NCBI GenBank assembly: GCA_012064385.1
Contig: QRDG01000139.1
Coordinates: forward strand, 62,001-126,000
DNA: 64,000 nt
Source of the DNA: Puccinellia tenuiflora
Lineage: Eukaryota; Streptophyta; Magnoliopsida; Poales; Poaceae
Reading direction: 5' to 3'
Notes under the pieces: generated by a model
The model's input: only the letters and a program-made list of their open reading frames with translations
The model's database searches: none
Told to the model about the DNA's origin: nothing
In this document: one piece after another, positions 54,391 to 64,000 of the stretch
Layout: each line of letters opens with the position of its first letter
Numbering within the stretch: position 1 is the first letter of the stretch
Program-made: the position numbers and the translations under genes

Positions 54391-55042
54391 TCTATATCAT
54401 CTTCTTCCTGTCCGAGCTCAAAGCTCATATCATCATTTTTCTCCTCTCTATCTCCTCTCTAGCACAAATTCATCCACATTTTTTCCACGACTTTTCAAGA
54501 TTAAGAGTGCCCCATATATCTAGGAGTTCTAATAGGTTAGAAACTTCATCCTCCCGGAGCTCAAGTTCATCCCCATTGCTAGTTTTGCTACTCATTTCAT
54601 TTCTATTACTAACTAGGTGTTTGATGAAATGCCTAAGTTAGTTGTGTAATGAACATTTCTAGTTTATTTGTTTTATATGCAATTTGAGCTCAAATTAAAG
54701 TATGATTTGTGGGTTTTAGTGTCGTCCCGTCTCTGTCGCTGTCCTCACCGCCGTGTATCGCCCGCGCCGGCCCGTCGTCGGCACCACCTTGGTGAGCCTT
54801 TTGTTCTTATTTTAAAAAAATAAATTCGTATTTGTATGATTGCATAGTTAGTTGTATAGTTTTTTTTACTTCTATGACTATTTGTTATATGTATAGTGTC
54901 ATGGTTTTGATATCCGTCCCCGTCGGCCCTCGTCCGATCTATGATTCAGATGTGGTATATTATCTTTTATAACTATTTGTTTAATTTCGTGTTTATAACA
55001 ATTATGCCGAACAACACTTGACATATATATATTCTTATCTAG

Positions 55043-55348
55043 GAGGTAGTTGAACCGGAAATTCCAACCGACTCTCTTGTCGAGATGCTAAATTTATTTG
55101 AAAAAGAAAACAATAATTTGAAAGCAAAATTGAAAAGAAGTGAAGAAGAGAAGATGGAATTGGAGTTGTATCTTGCCGATGTCGTCCATGATCACAAGAT
55201 CAAGATGGATGCAATGCGCTTGAAGATTAGAAACATTAGAAACTATGCCATTAATAAAGAGGCTTGGTATCATTATGCTGTTGGATCAATGGTTACCTTA
55301 GTTGCGATTTTGATCGCATTTGTTGTTGCATTTAAATGCATTAGATAG
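55043..55348 (+). CDS. CACTA-encoded coiled-coil and membrane-segment exon
   Basis: After an acceptor at 55042 the frame reads EVVEPEIPTDSLVE, MLNLFEKENNNLKAKLKRSE, EEKMELELYLADVV, then AWYHYAVGSMVTLVAILIAF and VVAFKCIR, ending at 55348. The first half is a charged coiled coil and the end is a hydrophobic membrane-type segment. A preceding exon may lie at about 54717-54791 (Arg/Pro/His-rich frame). A small coiled-coil/TM gene ahead of TNP2 recurs in Triticeae CACTA elements as I recall; its role is unknown to me. The 87-residue frame from ATG 55085 is open. Confidence 0.6.
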   Translation, partial: EVVEPEIPTDSLVEMLNLFEKENNNLKAKLKRSEEEKMELELYLADVVHDHKIKMDAMRLKIRNIRNYAINKEAWYHYAVGSMVTLVAILIAFVVAFKCIR

Positions 55349-55506
55349 TTTAATTGTATGTTAATTTCAATGTATGTTTTAATTATGAGAACTATGTATT
55401 ACATTTGGTCACTACTCTACTTTGGTTTTAATGTGATGAACTTGTATTGATTAATTTGGTCACTTCTCTATTCATGATGTTGTGTGTAATGATGTTTTCC
55501 CTTCTT

Positions 55507-58500
55507 ATGCACAAAAGGTGCTCGATGAACCGGCAATGGATGTACGATGACCGACGCTCTATCGAGTACATTCAAGGCCTGCGTTCTTTTCTCAATGTGG
55601 CTGAGGCAAACACGCGGAATGGTTTTATGTGTTGTCCATGCCGTGTCTGTCGGAATGAGAAGGATTACTCTTCCTCAAAAACCCTTCACATCCACCTGAT
55701 TCAGTCCGGTTTCATGTCCGGCTATAATTGTTGGACCAAGCACGGAGAAAGAGGGGTAATGATGGAAGACAACGAAGAAGAAGAGAACGATGACAACTAT
55801 TCTATGTTCCCTGAATACGGTGGTAATGCAAGGGGGAAGCTGAAGATGAAGAGACACCAGATGAGCCCATGGTAGATGATGATCTTCGTCGGGCCATCGT
55901 TGATGCACAGAGAGAAGCAGAAAGTGCAAATGAGAAGTTGAAGTTGGAGCGCATGTTAGAGGATCACAAAAAAAAGTTGTACCCAACTTGCGAAGATGGC
56001 AACACAAAGCTCGGTACCACACTGGAATTGCTGCAATGGAAGGCAGAGACTGGTTTATCTGACAAGGGATTTGAGAAGTTACTGAAAATAATGAAGAAGA
56101 AGCTTCCAAAGGATAACGAATTGCCTGACAGTACGTATGAAGCAAAGAAGGTTCTCTGCCCTCTAGGATTAGATGTGCAGAAGATACATGCATGCATTAA
56201 TGACTGCATCCTCTACCGCGGTGAGGAGTACGAGAATAAGAATGAATGCCCAGTATGCGGTGCATTGCGGTATAAGATCAGACGAGATGACCCTGGTGAT
56301 GTTGAGGGCCAGCCCCCCAGGAAGAGGGTTCCTGCCAAGGTGATGTGGTATGCTCCTATAATACCACGGTTGAAACGTTTGTTCAGAAACAAAGAGCATG
56401 CCAAGTTGTTGCGATGGCACAAAGAAGACCGCAAGAAAGACGAGATGTTGAGACACCCCGCTGATGGGTCGCAGTGGAGAAAAATCGATAGAGAGTACAA
56501 GGACTTTGCAGATGACGCAAGAAACTTAAGGTTTGGTCTAAGTACAGATGGCATGAATCCTTTTGGGGAGCAGAGCTGCAGTCATAGCACCTGGCATGTA
56601 ACTTTATGTATCTATAACCTTCCTCCTTGGTTGTGCATGAAGCGGAAGTTCATTATGATGCCAGTGCTGATCCAAGGCCCGAAGCAACCCGGCAACGACA
56701 TTGATGTGTACCTAAAGCCACTAGTTGAAGAACTTTTACAGTTGTGGGGCGAAAAAGGTGTACGTGTGTGGGATGAGCACAAACAGGAGGAATTTGACCT
56801 ACGAGCGCTGCTCTTCGTAACCATTAATGATTGGCCTGCTCTTAGTAACCTTTCAGGACAGACAAACAAGGGATACAATGCATGCACGCACTGTTTAGAT
56901 GAGACTGATAGTACATATTTGGAGAAATGTAAGAAGGTTGTGTACCTGGGCCATCGTCGATTTCTTCCTCCTAAGCATCCCGTAAGAAAGAAATGCAAGC
57001 ATTTCAAAGATATGACAGAGCATCGGAGGAAGCCTGTCCGCCGTACTGGTGATGATATATTTGGTATGGTCAAGGATCTAGAAGTGATCTTTGGAAAGGG
57101 TCCTGGCGGTCAATCTGTTCCGAATGACGCCACCGGACACGCGGCCATGTGGAAGAAGAAATCAATATTTTGGGAGCTACCCTATTGGAAAGTCCTAGAG
57201 GTCCGCTCTGCAATCGACGTGATGCACGTGACGAAGAATCTTTGCGTGAACCTGCTAGGACATTTGGGCGTGTATGGGAAGACAAAAGATACGCCGGAAG
57301 CACGGCAGGACCAACAACGTATGAAAGACCCAGACGACCTGCATCCAATGAAGACGGATAAAGGAGGTCTAAGTCCTGCCAGCTACACTCTTACGAAAGA
57401 AGAGAAGGAAATATTTTTTGAAGTCCTGAGCAGTATGAAGGTCCCGTCTGGCTTCTCGTCGAATATAAAGGGAATAATAAATATGGCCGAGAAAAAATTC
57501 AGAACCTAAAGTCTCATGACTGCCACGTGCTTATGACTCAATTGCTTCCGGTTGCATTGCGGGGGATTCTACCGGAAAATGTTCGACTACCCATTGTGAA
57601 GCTATGTGCATTTCTCAATGCAATTTCTCAGAAGATAATCGATCCAGAAATTCTATCAAGGTTACAAAGGGATGTGGTTCAATGTCTCGTTAGTTTTGAG
57701 TTAGTGTTCCCACCATCCTTCTTCAATATTATGACGCATCTCCTAGTACACCTAGTCGAAGAGATTGCCATTCTGGGTCCTGTATTTTTACACAATATGT
57801 TCCCCTTTGAGAGGTTCATGGGAGTCTTGAAGAAATATGTTCATAACCGTGCTAGGCCATAAGGAAGCATCTCCAAAGGCTATGGAACAGAGGAGGTCAT
57901 TGAGTTTTGTGTTGACTTTATTGCTGACATTAAGTCGTTGGTCTTCCTGAATCGCGGCATGAGGGGAGACTGAGTGGAAAAGGCACTCTAGGAAGGAAAT
58001 CAATAATATGTAGGGACGGACATTCTTTCACTCAAGCGCACTACACAGTTCTACAGAATTCCACCTTGGCGGCTCCGTATATCGTGGAACACAAGAATAT
58101 TGTACGCTTCAACAACCCGGGGAAGCCTGACTCGTGGATTAGACATGAACACATGGAGACTTTCGGCGGTTGGTTGCAAACACATCTCAACAATAACAAC
58201 ACTGTCGAAGATCAGCTGTACTTGTTGTCCAGGTCACAATCTTCGACTATATGGACTTTCCAAGGGTACGAGATAAATGGGAATACATTTTACACGTTCG
58301 CCCAAGATAAAAAGAGCACCAACCAAAACAGTGGTGTCCGCTTTGATGCAACAAACAACAATGGGTCAAAGGACACATACTACGGTTACATAGAGGAGAT
58401 ATGGGAACTTGACTATGGACCTACTCTTAAGGTCCCCATGTTTCGGTGCAAATGGGTCAAGCTGACAGCAGGCGGGTTAAAGGTAGACGAGCAATACGGA

Positions 58501-58737
58501 ATGATAACAGTGGACCTCAACAATCCTGCGTACTTAGATGAACCATTCGTCCTAGCCAATGATGTGGCTCAGGTTTTCTATGTGAAGGACATGTCTACCA
58601 AACCGAGAAAAAATAAGCAAAAGAATACATCAGACGATGAGCCAAAGCGCCACATAGTTCTTTCAGGGAAAAGAAACATCATGGGAGTGGAGGACAAGAA
58701 GATTATGATAAGTTTCATGAAATTCCGTCCTTCGTAG
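55507..58737 (+). pseudogene. TNP2-type CACTA transposase, frameshifted
   Basis: Segments in order: a Transpos_assoc N-terminal domain (55507 to about 55830: RQWMYDDRRSIEYIQGLRSF, CPCRVCRNE, GYNCWTKHGE); the Transposase_21 core (55869-57509: LGLDVQKIHACINDCILYRG, ECPVCGALRYK, FGLSTDGMNPFG, WPALSNLSGQTNKGYNAC, AIDVMHVTKNLCVNLLG); a DUF4218 part (57527-57862: LLPVALRGILP, FELVFPPSFFNIMTHLLVHL, GPVFLHNMFPFERFMG); and a DUF4216 part (58066-58737: NPGKPDSWIRHEH, YYGYIEEIWELDY, VFYVKDMSTK). One-base shifts occur near 55828 and 57500, and a stop follows RARP at 57862 with a further shift before 58066. The protein would cut and join element ends; this copy is inactive. Confidence 0.92.
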
Positions 58738-58879
58738 TGAAGGATGACCCAAGTCTCCTGTAAATAATGAAGATGCTCCATGGTTACGGCGCAGAAAAAA
58801 CCCAAACACTAGATAGGGATGTTGGTGATGTGTAATAATGTATTAAATTTTTTATGTAACTGCACCGTTGGATGTATGC

Positions 58880-59070
58880 AGGAAATCTGAATGATTTGTA
58901 TTCGATCGATGAACTGAAGGATTTCTATACAGAACAAAACACACGGTTTTCCCTGCATACAGCCCAACAGTGGCTCGTGAGTGCCTGCATATCAAATGCA
59001 CCATTGGACATATGCAGGGAATCCGAATGATTTGTATTCGGTCGATGAACTGAAAGATTTCTATATAGAG
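58880..59070. repeat. 140-bp tandem duplication 3' of TNP2
   Basis: GAATGATTTGTATTCG.TCGATGAACTGAA.GATTTCTATA occurs at about 58889 and 59026, with CATATGCAGGGAA-type sequence repeated in front of each. Confidence 0.65.
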
Positions 59071-59379
59071 ATTTCTACAGTATGAACCCTCTTTCCGCTG
59101 TTGCCGTGCTCTTGTTCTTCATCTCCTCCTCATGGTGGGCATTTATAGATAAAATATCAGGGCAACTCTTCATCTTTAGTGCCGGTTGGTAGCTGGAACC
59201 GGGACTAAAGGAGCGTTGATATGTGTGCCTTATCTTCTTCTTGAGATCCAATGGCTCACAAGTGCTCGAAAGAAACACACCGCTGATCCAACGGGTCACA
59301 AGCGTTCGAAGGAAACACACGATCCGTGTGCTTCTTCCTGATTGGGCATACTACCTACACTGATGACGGTAATACATTT

Positions 59380-59930
59380 TTAATTGAAAATGGCAAAATG
59401 GTTTTGGATTACTTATTTAAATTCAAACACTTTTCATTTTGAAATTTTTGTCAGATTCAAAAAATATTAGTTAATGCATTTTTAATTGAAAATGGCAAAA
59501 ATGGTTAATAGTTTGAATAGTTAGAATAATTATTTTGGAAAACAGAAAATGGTTTTGGATTACTTATTTAAATTCAAACACTTTTCATTTTGAAAATTTT
59601 GTCAGATTCAAAAAATATTAGTTAATGCATTTTTAATTGAAAATGGCAAAATGGTATATAGTTTGAATAGTTAGAATAATTATTTAGGAAAACATAAACT
59701 GGTTTTGGATTACTTATTTAAATTCAAACACTTTTCATTTTGAAAATTTTGTCAGATTCAAAAAATATTAGTTAATGCATTTTTAATTGAAAATGGCAAA
59801 ATGGTTAATAGTTTGAATAGTTGGATTAATTATTTTGGAAAACAGAAAATGGTTTTGGATTACTTATTTAAATTCAAACACTTTTCATTTTGAAATTTTT
59901 GTCAGATTCGAAAATATGCAAAAGTTATTC
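59380..59930. repeat. About 150-bp AT-rich tandem array inside the CACTA
   Basis: GGTTTTGGATTACTTATTTA recurs at 59400, 59551, 59701 and 59851, with the intervening AAATTCAAACACTTTTCATT, ATTAGTTAATGCATTTTT and GGTTAATAGTTTGAATAGTT blocks repeated. About 3.6 copies. Confidence 0.92.
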
Positions 59931-60000
59931 AAATTCAAAAATATGCAGAAGTTATTCAATTTCAAAAAATTTGGCGCGCCCTTTCGGTCCACCGAAAACA

Positions 60001-60080
60001 CCTCTAGTCCCGGTTCGTGGCACCACCCGGGACTAGATTACCCTCTAGTCCCGGTTCATGGCACCACCCGGGACTAGAGG
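60001..60080. repeat. Internal copies of the CACTA subterminal motif
   Basis: CCTCTAGTCCCGGTTC and CCCGGGACTAGA occur twice each as inverted pairs around GTGGCACCA/ATGGCACCA. They lie in the middle of the element, just before a TATAAATA at about 60090-60097 and the start of the second gene region. Confidence 0.8.
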
Positions 60081-60867
60081 TCTCTGGGTATAAATACCCA
60101 CGCCTCCTCCCCGGTTCGAGCCATGAACCGGGACACACACAAGGAGGAGCCGCCGCCGCACGAGACGACGCCGTCAGGCTGCCCGAGCCCGCGCCGCCCT
60201 CTCCTCCGGCCGCCCGCCGCGCCGCTCCGCCGTCCACCGTCCGCATGCGCCGCGCTCTCCTCCGCCCGCACCGCCGCCGCCCGCCGCCACCCTCATCTAC
60301 GGCCCTCCACCGCCCGTGCCGCCCTCCGGCCCGGCGTCGCCCGCCCCACACCGACGCCTCCGATCGATCGAGGTAACTACCTCGTTATTTGCATTTTTTT
60401 GCATTATTTGCATTTTTAGGTAATTAGGTTAGATAATTAGTGTTAGCAAAATTTAGTGTTAGTAAAAATTAGGTTAGATAATTTAGTGTTAGCAAGTTAA
60501 TTAGTTAGATTTATTAGCTAGGTTAATTTTATTAGCTAGGTTTTAATTTTGGTGGTTAATTTAGATGATTTAATTTTTATTAGCCCTCCTCCCCGCCGCC
60601 GGTTTAGTTTAATTTAGGTTTTAATTTAGGTTTAGGTGTTTTGAAATTTAAGTTAGAAATTAGGTTTGAATTTAGATTTAGTTTTAAAAATTAGGTTTGA
60701 ATTTAGATTTAGTTTTAAAAATTAGGTTTGAAATTTATTAGCTCGATGATTTAATAGATGATTTAGGTGGTTAATTAGTTAGATTTACTAGTTAGAAATA
60801 TTAATATGCTAACAAGTCCCATAATAATACTAGTTAGAAATTGGGTTAGAAAATTAGTGTTACCAGA

Positions 60868-61083
60868 AAATTGGGTTAGAAAACTAGTGTTAACAAAAAA
60901 TTAGTGTTAGCAGAAAATTGGGAAAGATTCCACGAGCTGTCAAATTAGAAGCCCCTAATAGGATTACATATGATGTCCGTATTCCATTAGGGGTTTCTAA
61001 TTTGACAGATCCTGGAATCTTTCCCAATTCTGCTAACCCAATTAGGATAATTTTTGTTAACACTAATTATCTAACCAATTTTA
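60868..61083. repeat. Long hairpin in CACTA second-gene leader or intron
   Basis: The left arm (about 60868-60960) contains AATTGGGAAAGATTCCACGA and GAGCTGTCAAATTAGAAGCC. The right arm (60986-61083) contains TTAGGGGTTTCTAATTTGAC and AGATCCTGGAATCTTTCCCA, its inverted complement. The inner 43-bp stem has few mismatches; the loop is about 26 nt. The stem continues outward through AGTGTTAAC.AAAAATTA. It would fold stably as RNA. Confidence 0.8.
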
Positions 61084-61150
61084 GTATTACATTTTAGTGT
61101 AGAAATAGAAATTTTGACTTAGGAGTTTTTAGTTTATTGTTCTCGGCGAC

Positions 61151-61688
61151 GATGTCCCTGTTGGACCAGAGGGGCGATGTGCGGGACTGGGCTCCGCCGG
61201 GCTGGCACTGGGAGGTGCCACCTTCCGGGATGCGCAGCTTTCAATCTTATATCGTGAGGGATGTGACCTATGTTAGGTCCATAAGATACCACAGCTTTTA
61301 GTGTTCTATGATTCACCTCCGAATAATGAGTAGGTAGTTCGATCCTTTTTATTCTTATCTTCCTAGTAAACGGGGATCCGGAGCAATAGGTCTTGGTGAG
61401 GAATCCGGGTGATGTCATCGACCCGGATCTTCTTTGGTGGCAGTGTTTGGGCCACGCTCGGTGCAGAGGGAGCCGTCCCCCGAGGAGGTGGTACATCGTC
61501 GTATCAGGGAGGAGGACGAGCACGTCCGTCGCTACATGTATCTATTGGATAGGCATTATAGCAATAGCTGGTCGTTTCTTCAGAGGGTTCCTTATCATGT
61601 GAGCTATGACCCTGTGAGGGTTCCTTCTCTTTGGATGCGCAGCGCCGGCGGCTCAGCACCCCGCGGCTTAGGAACCGGTCGAAGTTAG
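61151..61688 (+). pseudogene. CACTA second gene, 5' exons
   Basis: One frame at 61151-61270 reads SLLDQRGDVRDWAPPGWHWE, VPPSGMRSFQSY. A later exon at 61434-61688 reads GPRSVQREPSPEEVVHRRIR, EEDEHVRRYMYLLDRHYSNS, then WSFLQRVPYHVSYDPVRVPS. Similar short exons precede the TNPA-type exons in grass CACTA elements. I see no enzymatic domain. Exon borders are approximate, and the frame ends in a stop at 61688. Confidence 0.5.
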
Positions 61689-61906
61689 TTTGAGAGTTTC
61701 ATGCATTAGTGATATTATTCGTGATGTATTAGAGTTAAATAAAAATGGACCCGAGCTATGTAACTGCATTATTCTATATGTATTAGTGATACTTTTGCAT
61801 ATTTGATCAATGTTTCTTTTGTGAAATGAGGAAAATAATGTTCCCTACTTTGAATTATTCGGCCAATGCTAACATTGCTTTATCTTACTTTTGTAATAGT
61901 TAAGCA

Positions 61907-62116
61907 ATGGATCACTTCAACAGCAGAGACAATGAAGAGGACATTTTTGCCATTGTACGGCAAACCGAGGTCGGTGGAGCAGAACACATCGGAGCAGAAG
62001 ACAGCTCACAATTTTTGAACGACTCCAGTCAGGGAATGGAGGTGGAAGACGAAGCGCAAACGAGCATCGAGTGCGATGACGACTCGGAAACTGGTGGACA
62101 TCCGCCGTCTGGCGAG
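61907..62116 (+). CDS. CACTA second gene, acidic exon
   Basis: The frame from ATG 61907 reads MDHFNSRDNEEDIFAIVRQT, then a run rich in Glu and Asp to GGHPPSGE. A GTATAT donor follows at 62117. It is joined in the ancestral gene to the exon starting near 62991. The intron has been invaded by a hAT element 10 bp past the donor. Confidence 0.6.
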
Positions 62117-62126
62117 GTATATTAAG

Positions 62127-62914
62127 CATGGAAAAAAATAGCCCGCTATATCCCGTATAATAGCGCGCTATAACTTATTCGAAGAGGCTACGCTATATTT
62201 AACCAAAAATAGCCGCTACGACGCTAATCACGTTTTATACCCGCTAAACCACGCTAAACATGTTAGCGTTATAGCACGCTATTTTTTTTAGAAATAAACG
62301 AGATTCCATCGGCCAAAAAAAAAGTCCAACACGCACCTCCTCCTCACTAGGTCACTCCCCAGTATCTAATTCAATCCTCCTCGGCTGTTCACGAGAGCGA
62401 CGACGGCGCCTCGTCGAGTTGCAGGCTTGTAGCGACGACGAGAGCACTTCCTCCACCGGTGGATCGAGCTCTTCCTCCGGCTCGAGTTGCATCGGCGGCG
62501 GAAGCGCTTTCTCAACATTACAAGGAAAGAGAGTTTCTCGTCATAGGAAGAGAATGTTTCCTGTTTTACGTGGTGATGATGCATTTTCTAGTGAATCTGA
62601 AGATGACGCCGGTCTTCTAATTAAAAGTTTAAAACGGGTTGTCTTTTAGAGTTTGGTACTTTGTTTATGGATTTATGCCTCATATTTGTGTCTATGTCAT
62701 GGATTTGGCCCTTGACTTTTGTATCTGATTAACTAGTTATGCATGTATTGGTTTTGGAAAAATATTTAGTGCTGAAATCCTTAATATTTAGGCTATATAA
62801 TTCATTGTTTTGCGAAACGCTATTTCAAATATAGCACGATATATCACGCTATAACTTCTATAACCTTTTGAGAAGGGTCATGCTAAAAATGATAACCCGC
62901 TATTTTTTTCCTTG
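62127..62914 (+). mobile_element. hAT-like deletion derivative in the CACTA intron, 788 bp
   Basis: Ends CATGGAAAAAAATAGCCCGC and CCCGCTATTTTTTTCCTTG, with a perfect 8-bp target duplication ATATTAAG (62119-62126 and 62915-62922). It has TAGCG/CGCTA-rich subterminal regions as in the copy at 34063. It retains a 76-codon frame (62419-62649) with a Ser-rich run and the tail SSESEDDAGLLIKSLKRVVF, probably the end of the parent transposase. Confidence 0.9.
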
Positions 62915-62990
62915 ATATTAAGCCTCTGTTGATCAGATGCAATAATAGATTTGTATATATATGTATTAACGAATGTTTCTTATTTTAGAC

Positions 62991-63920
62991 CTCTGCATCG
63001 ACCAAATCTGTTAAAAGTAAACGAGGCCATGCGAAAGGGATGGACAAAGATGAGCATCTCATAATCGAGGTCGTAAGCCGAACGCAAATAAGTTTGTGCA
63101 TCAATGCGGAGTTGTTGTTAGGGACAACGTCGCGATCAGCGTTCAGGAATGGCATAAGCCGAAAAAGCTAGAGGGAGTTAGTTATGTCGACGACAGATCA
63201 AAAGATGATCTTTGGAACAAGCTAATTGCACATTTCACCCTACCGGTCTTCGAAGATGATGAAGCAAAGACAATAGCCATGAGGAAAGCAGTCAAGCATT
63301 TCGCTCTTAAGAAGATGGCTGAACAATTCAATAAGTACAAGAACAGATTATACCATGCGTATGTCAAAGATAAAAAAGCTCCAGATTTCACTGGCACACT
63401 AGAGAGGCAGCGGGCTCACTGGGACTCATTTCTGGAGTACAAGAATTCGGAACTAGCTAGGCAAAGGTCGGAAAAGAATAAGGAAAATGCAAAGAAAAAG
63501 AAATATCACCATAAGATGGGGACAGGTGGCTACAGAACTGCCGAGCCTAAGTGGGATCAAACTGAGGCCGCCATGCACGAAAAAGGGATCATTCCAGCTG
63601 GAGATTCCATGCCCCATAGGGCAAGAAATTTCTTACTTGGGCATGGGGTGGAGTATGACATGGAAACAGGGGAGTTAAAACATGATGAAAAGAAAAGAAA
63701 ATCCGATGCCCAGCAAGCAATTGTTGAAGCAATCGCCGAGGTTCAATTGGGAAAGTTTATTCCCGACAGAGAGAGGGACGAGCTGACAAAGGCCCTCAAG
63801 AATCCTGAAAAACCAGGAAGAACACGAGGCTTTGGACCAGATGTGCCGTGGAGGCTTGGGTTTCCCGAGGACCGTGAATCTTATAGAAGCCGAACGAGAG
63901 CAAAGAAGAGGAGGGAGTAG
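62991..63920 (+). pseudogene. TNPA-type protein (Transposase_24 family), 3' exon
   Basis: After an acceptor TTATTTTAG the frame reads TSASTKSVKSKRGHAKGMDK, DEHLIIEVV. It shifts near 63075 into VHQCGVVVRDNVAISVQEW, followed by DDLWNKLIAHFTLPVFED, FALKKMAEQFNKYKNRLYHA, YRTAEPKWDQTEAAMHEKG, and a basic end YRSRTRAKKRRE. This matches the plant Ptta/En-Spm Transposase_24 domain, the DNA-binding partner of TNP2. The open part is 274 codons from 63096. One frameshift before it suggests inactivity, though the domain itself is open. Confidence 0.8.
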
Positions 63921-64000
63921 GAGGAGGAAGGCCGGTTGAACAACTTGGAAAAATAGAACGAGGAAATACTTGCTATCGTAAAGCACCAACAGAAGCAAAT
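63921..64000 (+). other. CACTA interior at window edge
   Basis: Sequence continues with a Glu/Lys-rich coding flavour (ATAGAACGAGGAAATACTTG). The right terminus of the CACTA lies outside. Confidence 0.5.

Larger units (their letters stand above)
54156..64000 (+). mobile_element. CACTA (En/Spm) DNA transposon, right end beyond window
   Basis: The left terminus CACTAGTAGAAACAAGGG is a CACTA inverted-repeat end, with TGT as the likely 3-bp target. Subterminal repeats built on CGAACCGGGACTAGAGG and its complement fill about 54190-54390 in both orientations. The TNP2-type transposase (55507-58737) and TNPA-type gene (about 61151-63920) are both on the plus strand, as usual. Sequence to 64000 is still internal, so the element exceeds 9.8 kb including a nested 0.8-kb hAT insertion. 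Confidence 0.92.

Overview
This is a stretch of plant nuclear DNA, almost certainly from a grass and most likely a Triticeae species (wheat, Aegilops, barley or a relative). The reasons are spliced genes with GT-AG introns, GC-rich grass-style coding sequence, and dense nested transposable elements of types common in Triticeae: CACTA with TNP2, short-LTR Copia, Cassandra and SMART-like TRIMs, PIF-Harbinger, Mutator, hAT, Helitron and foldback MITEs. The species cannot be fixed from sequence alone. One ambiguous base (N) lies near 6039.

Four host genes look structurally intact. They are a group VII ERF transcription factor with an N-terminal Met-Cys degron (15443-16474, minus); a two-exon FCS-like zinc finger (FLZ/DUF581) gene (36536-37132, minus); a two-exon secreted defensin-like cysteine-rich peptide gene (43872-44339, plus); and a two-exon serpin (46549-47855, minus) with an unusual reactive-centre loop. 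Host-gene debris includes a broken second copy of the ERF (about 7212-10190, minus, Met-Cys changed to Met-Ser), a relic of peroxisomal enoyl-CoA delta isomerase joined to a heavy-metal-associated-protein tail (45669-46151), and a captured amidophosphoribosyltransferase fragment inside a Harbinger element (13439-13678).

Layout. 1-7210: a gag-like relic, a promoter-like leader with no recognisable coding exon, and a Helitron-type 3' end. 7212-10190: the ERF pseudogene, split by a hAT-Tip100 fragment, a Harbinger MITE and a 5'-truncated LINE. 10190-15420: a Copia scrap, a small hAT element, a long hairpin, and a 275-bp tandem duplication broken by a gene-carrying Harbinger and a poly(A) retroposon. 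15443-19097: the intact ERF with an almost-autonomous Harbinger about 0.54 kb upstream. 19100-28930: two poly(A) retroposons, one split by a hAT element and the other by a complete but decayed Copia. 28932-33415: two direct 1.13-kb repeats flanking a truncated Copia. 34063-45630: hAT, Mutator, Cassandra, retroposon, foldback MITE and SMART-like elements around the FLZ and defensin-like genes. 45669-47855: the isomerase/HMA relic and the serpin. 48720-53579: a young Copia with two LTR differences and one premature stop in its long frame. 54156-end: a large CACTA element running off the window, with decayed TNP2 and TNPA-type genes and its own nested hAT insertion.

The host genes do not form a pathway; they are separate islands in repeats. 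What ties the window together is insertion history. Target-site duplications can be read directly for more than a dozen elements, so the nesting order can be reconstructed. The most interesting possible novelty is a set of four 0.8-0.95 kb poly(A) retroposons with LINE-like target duplications and no obvious protein. The gene-capturing Harbinger and the isomerase/HMA chimera come next.
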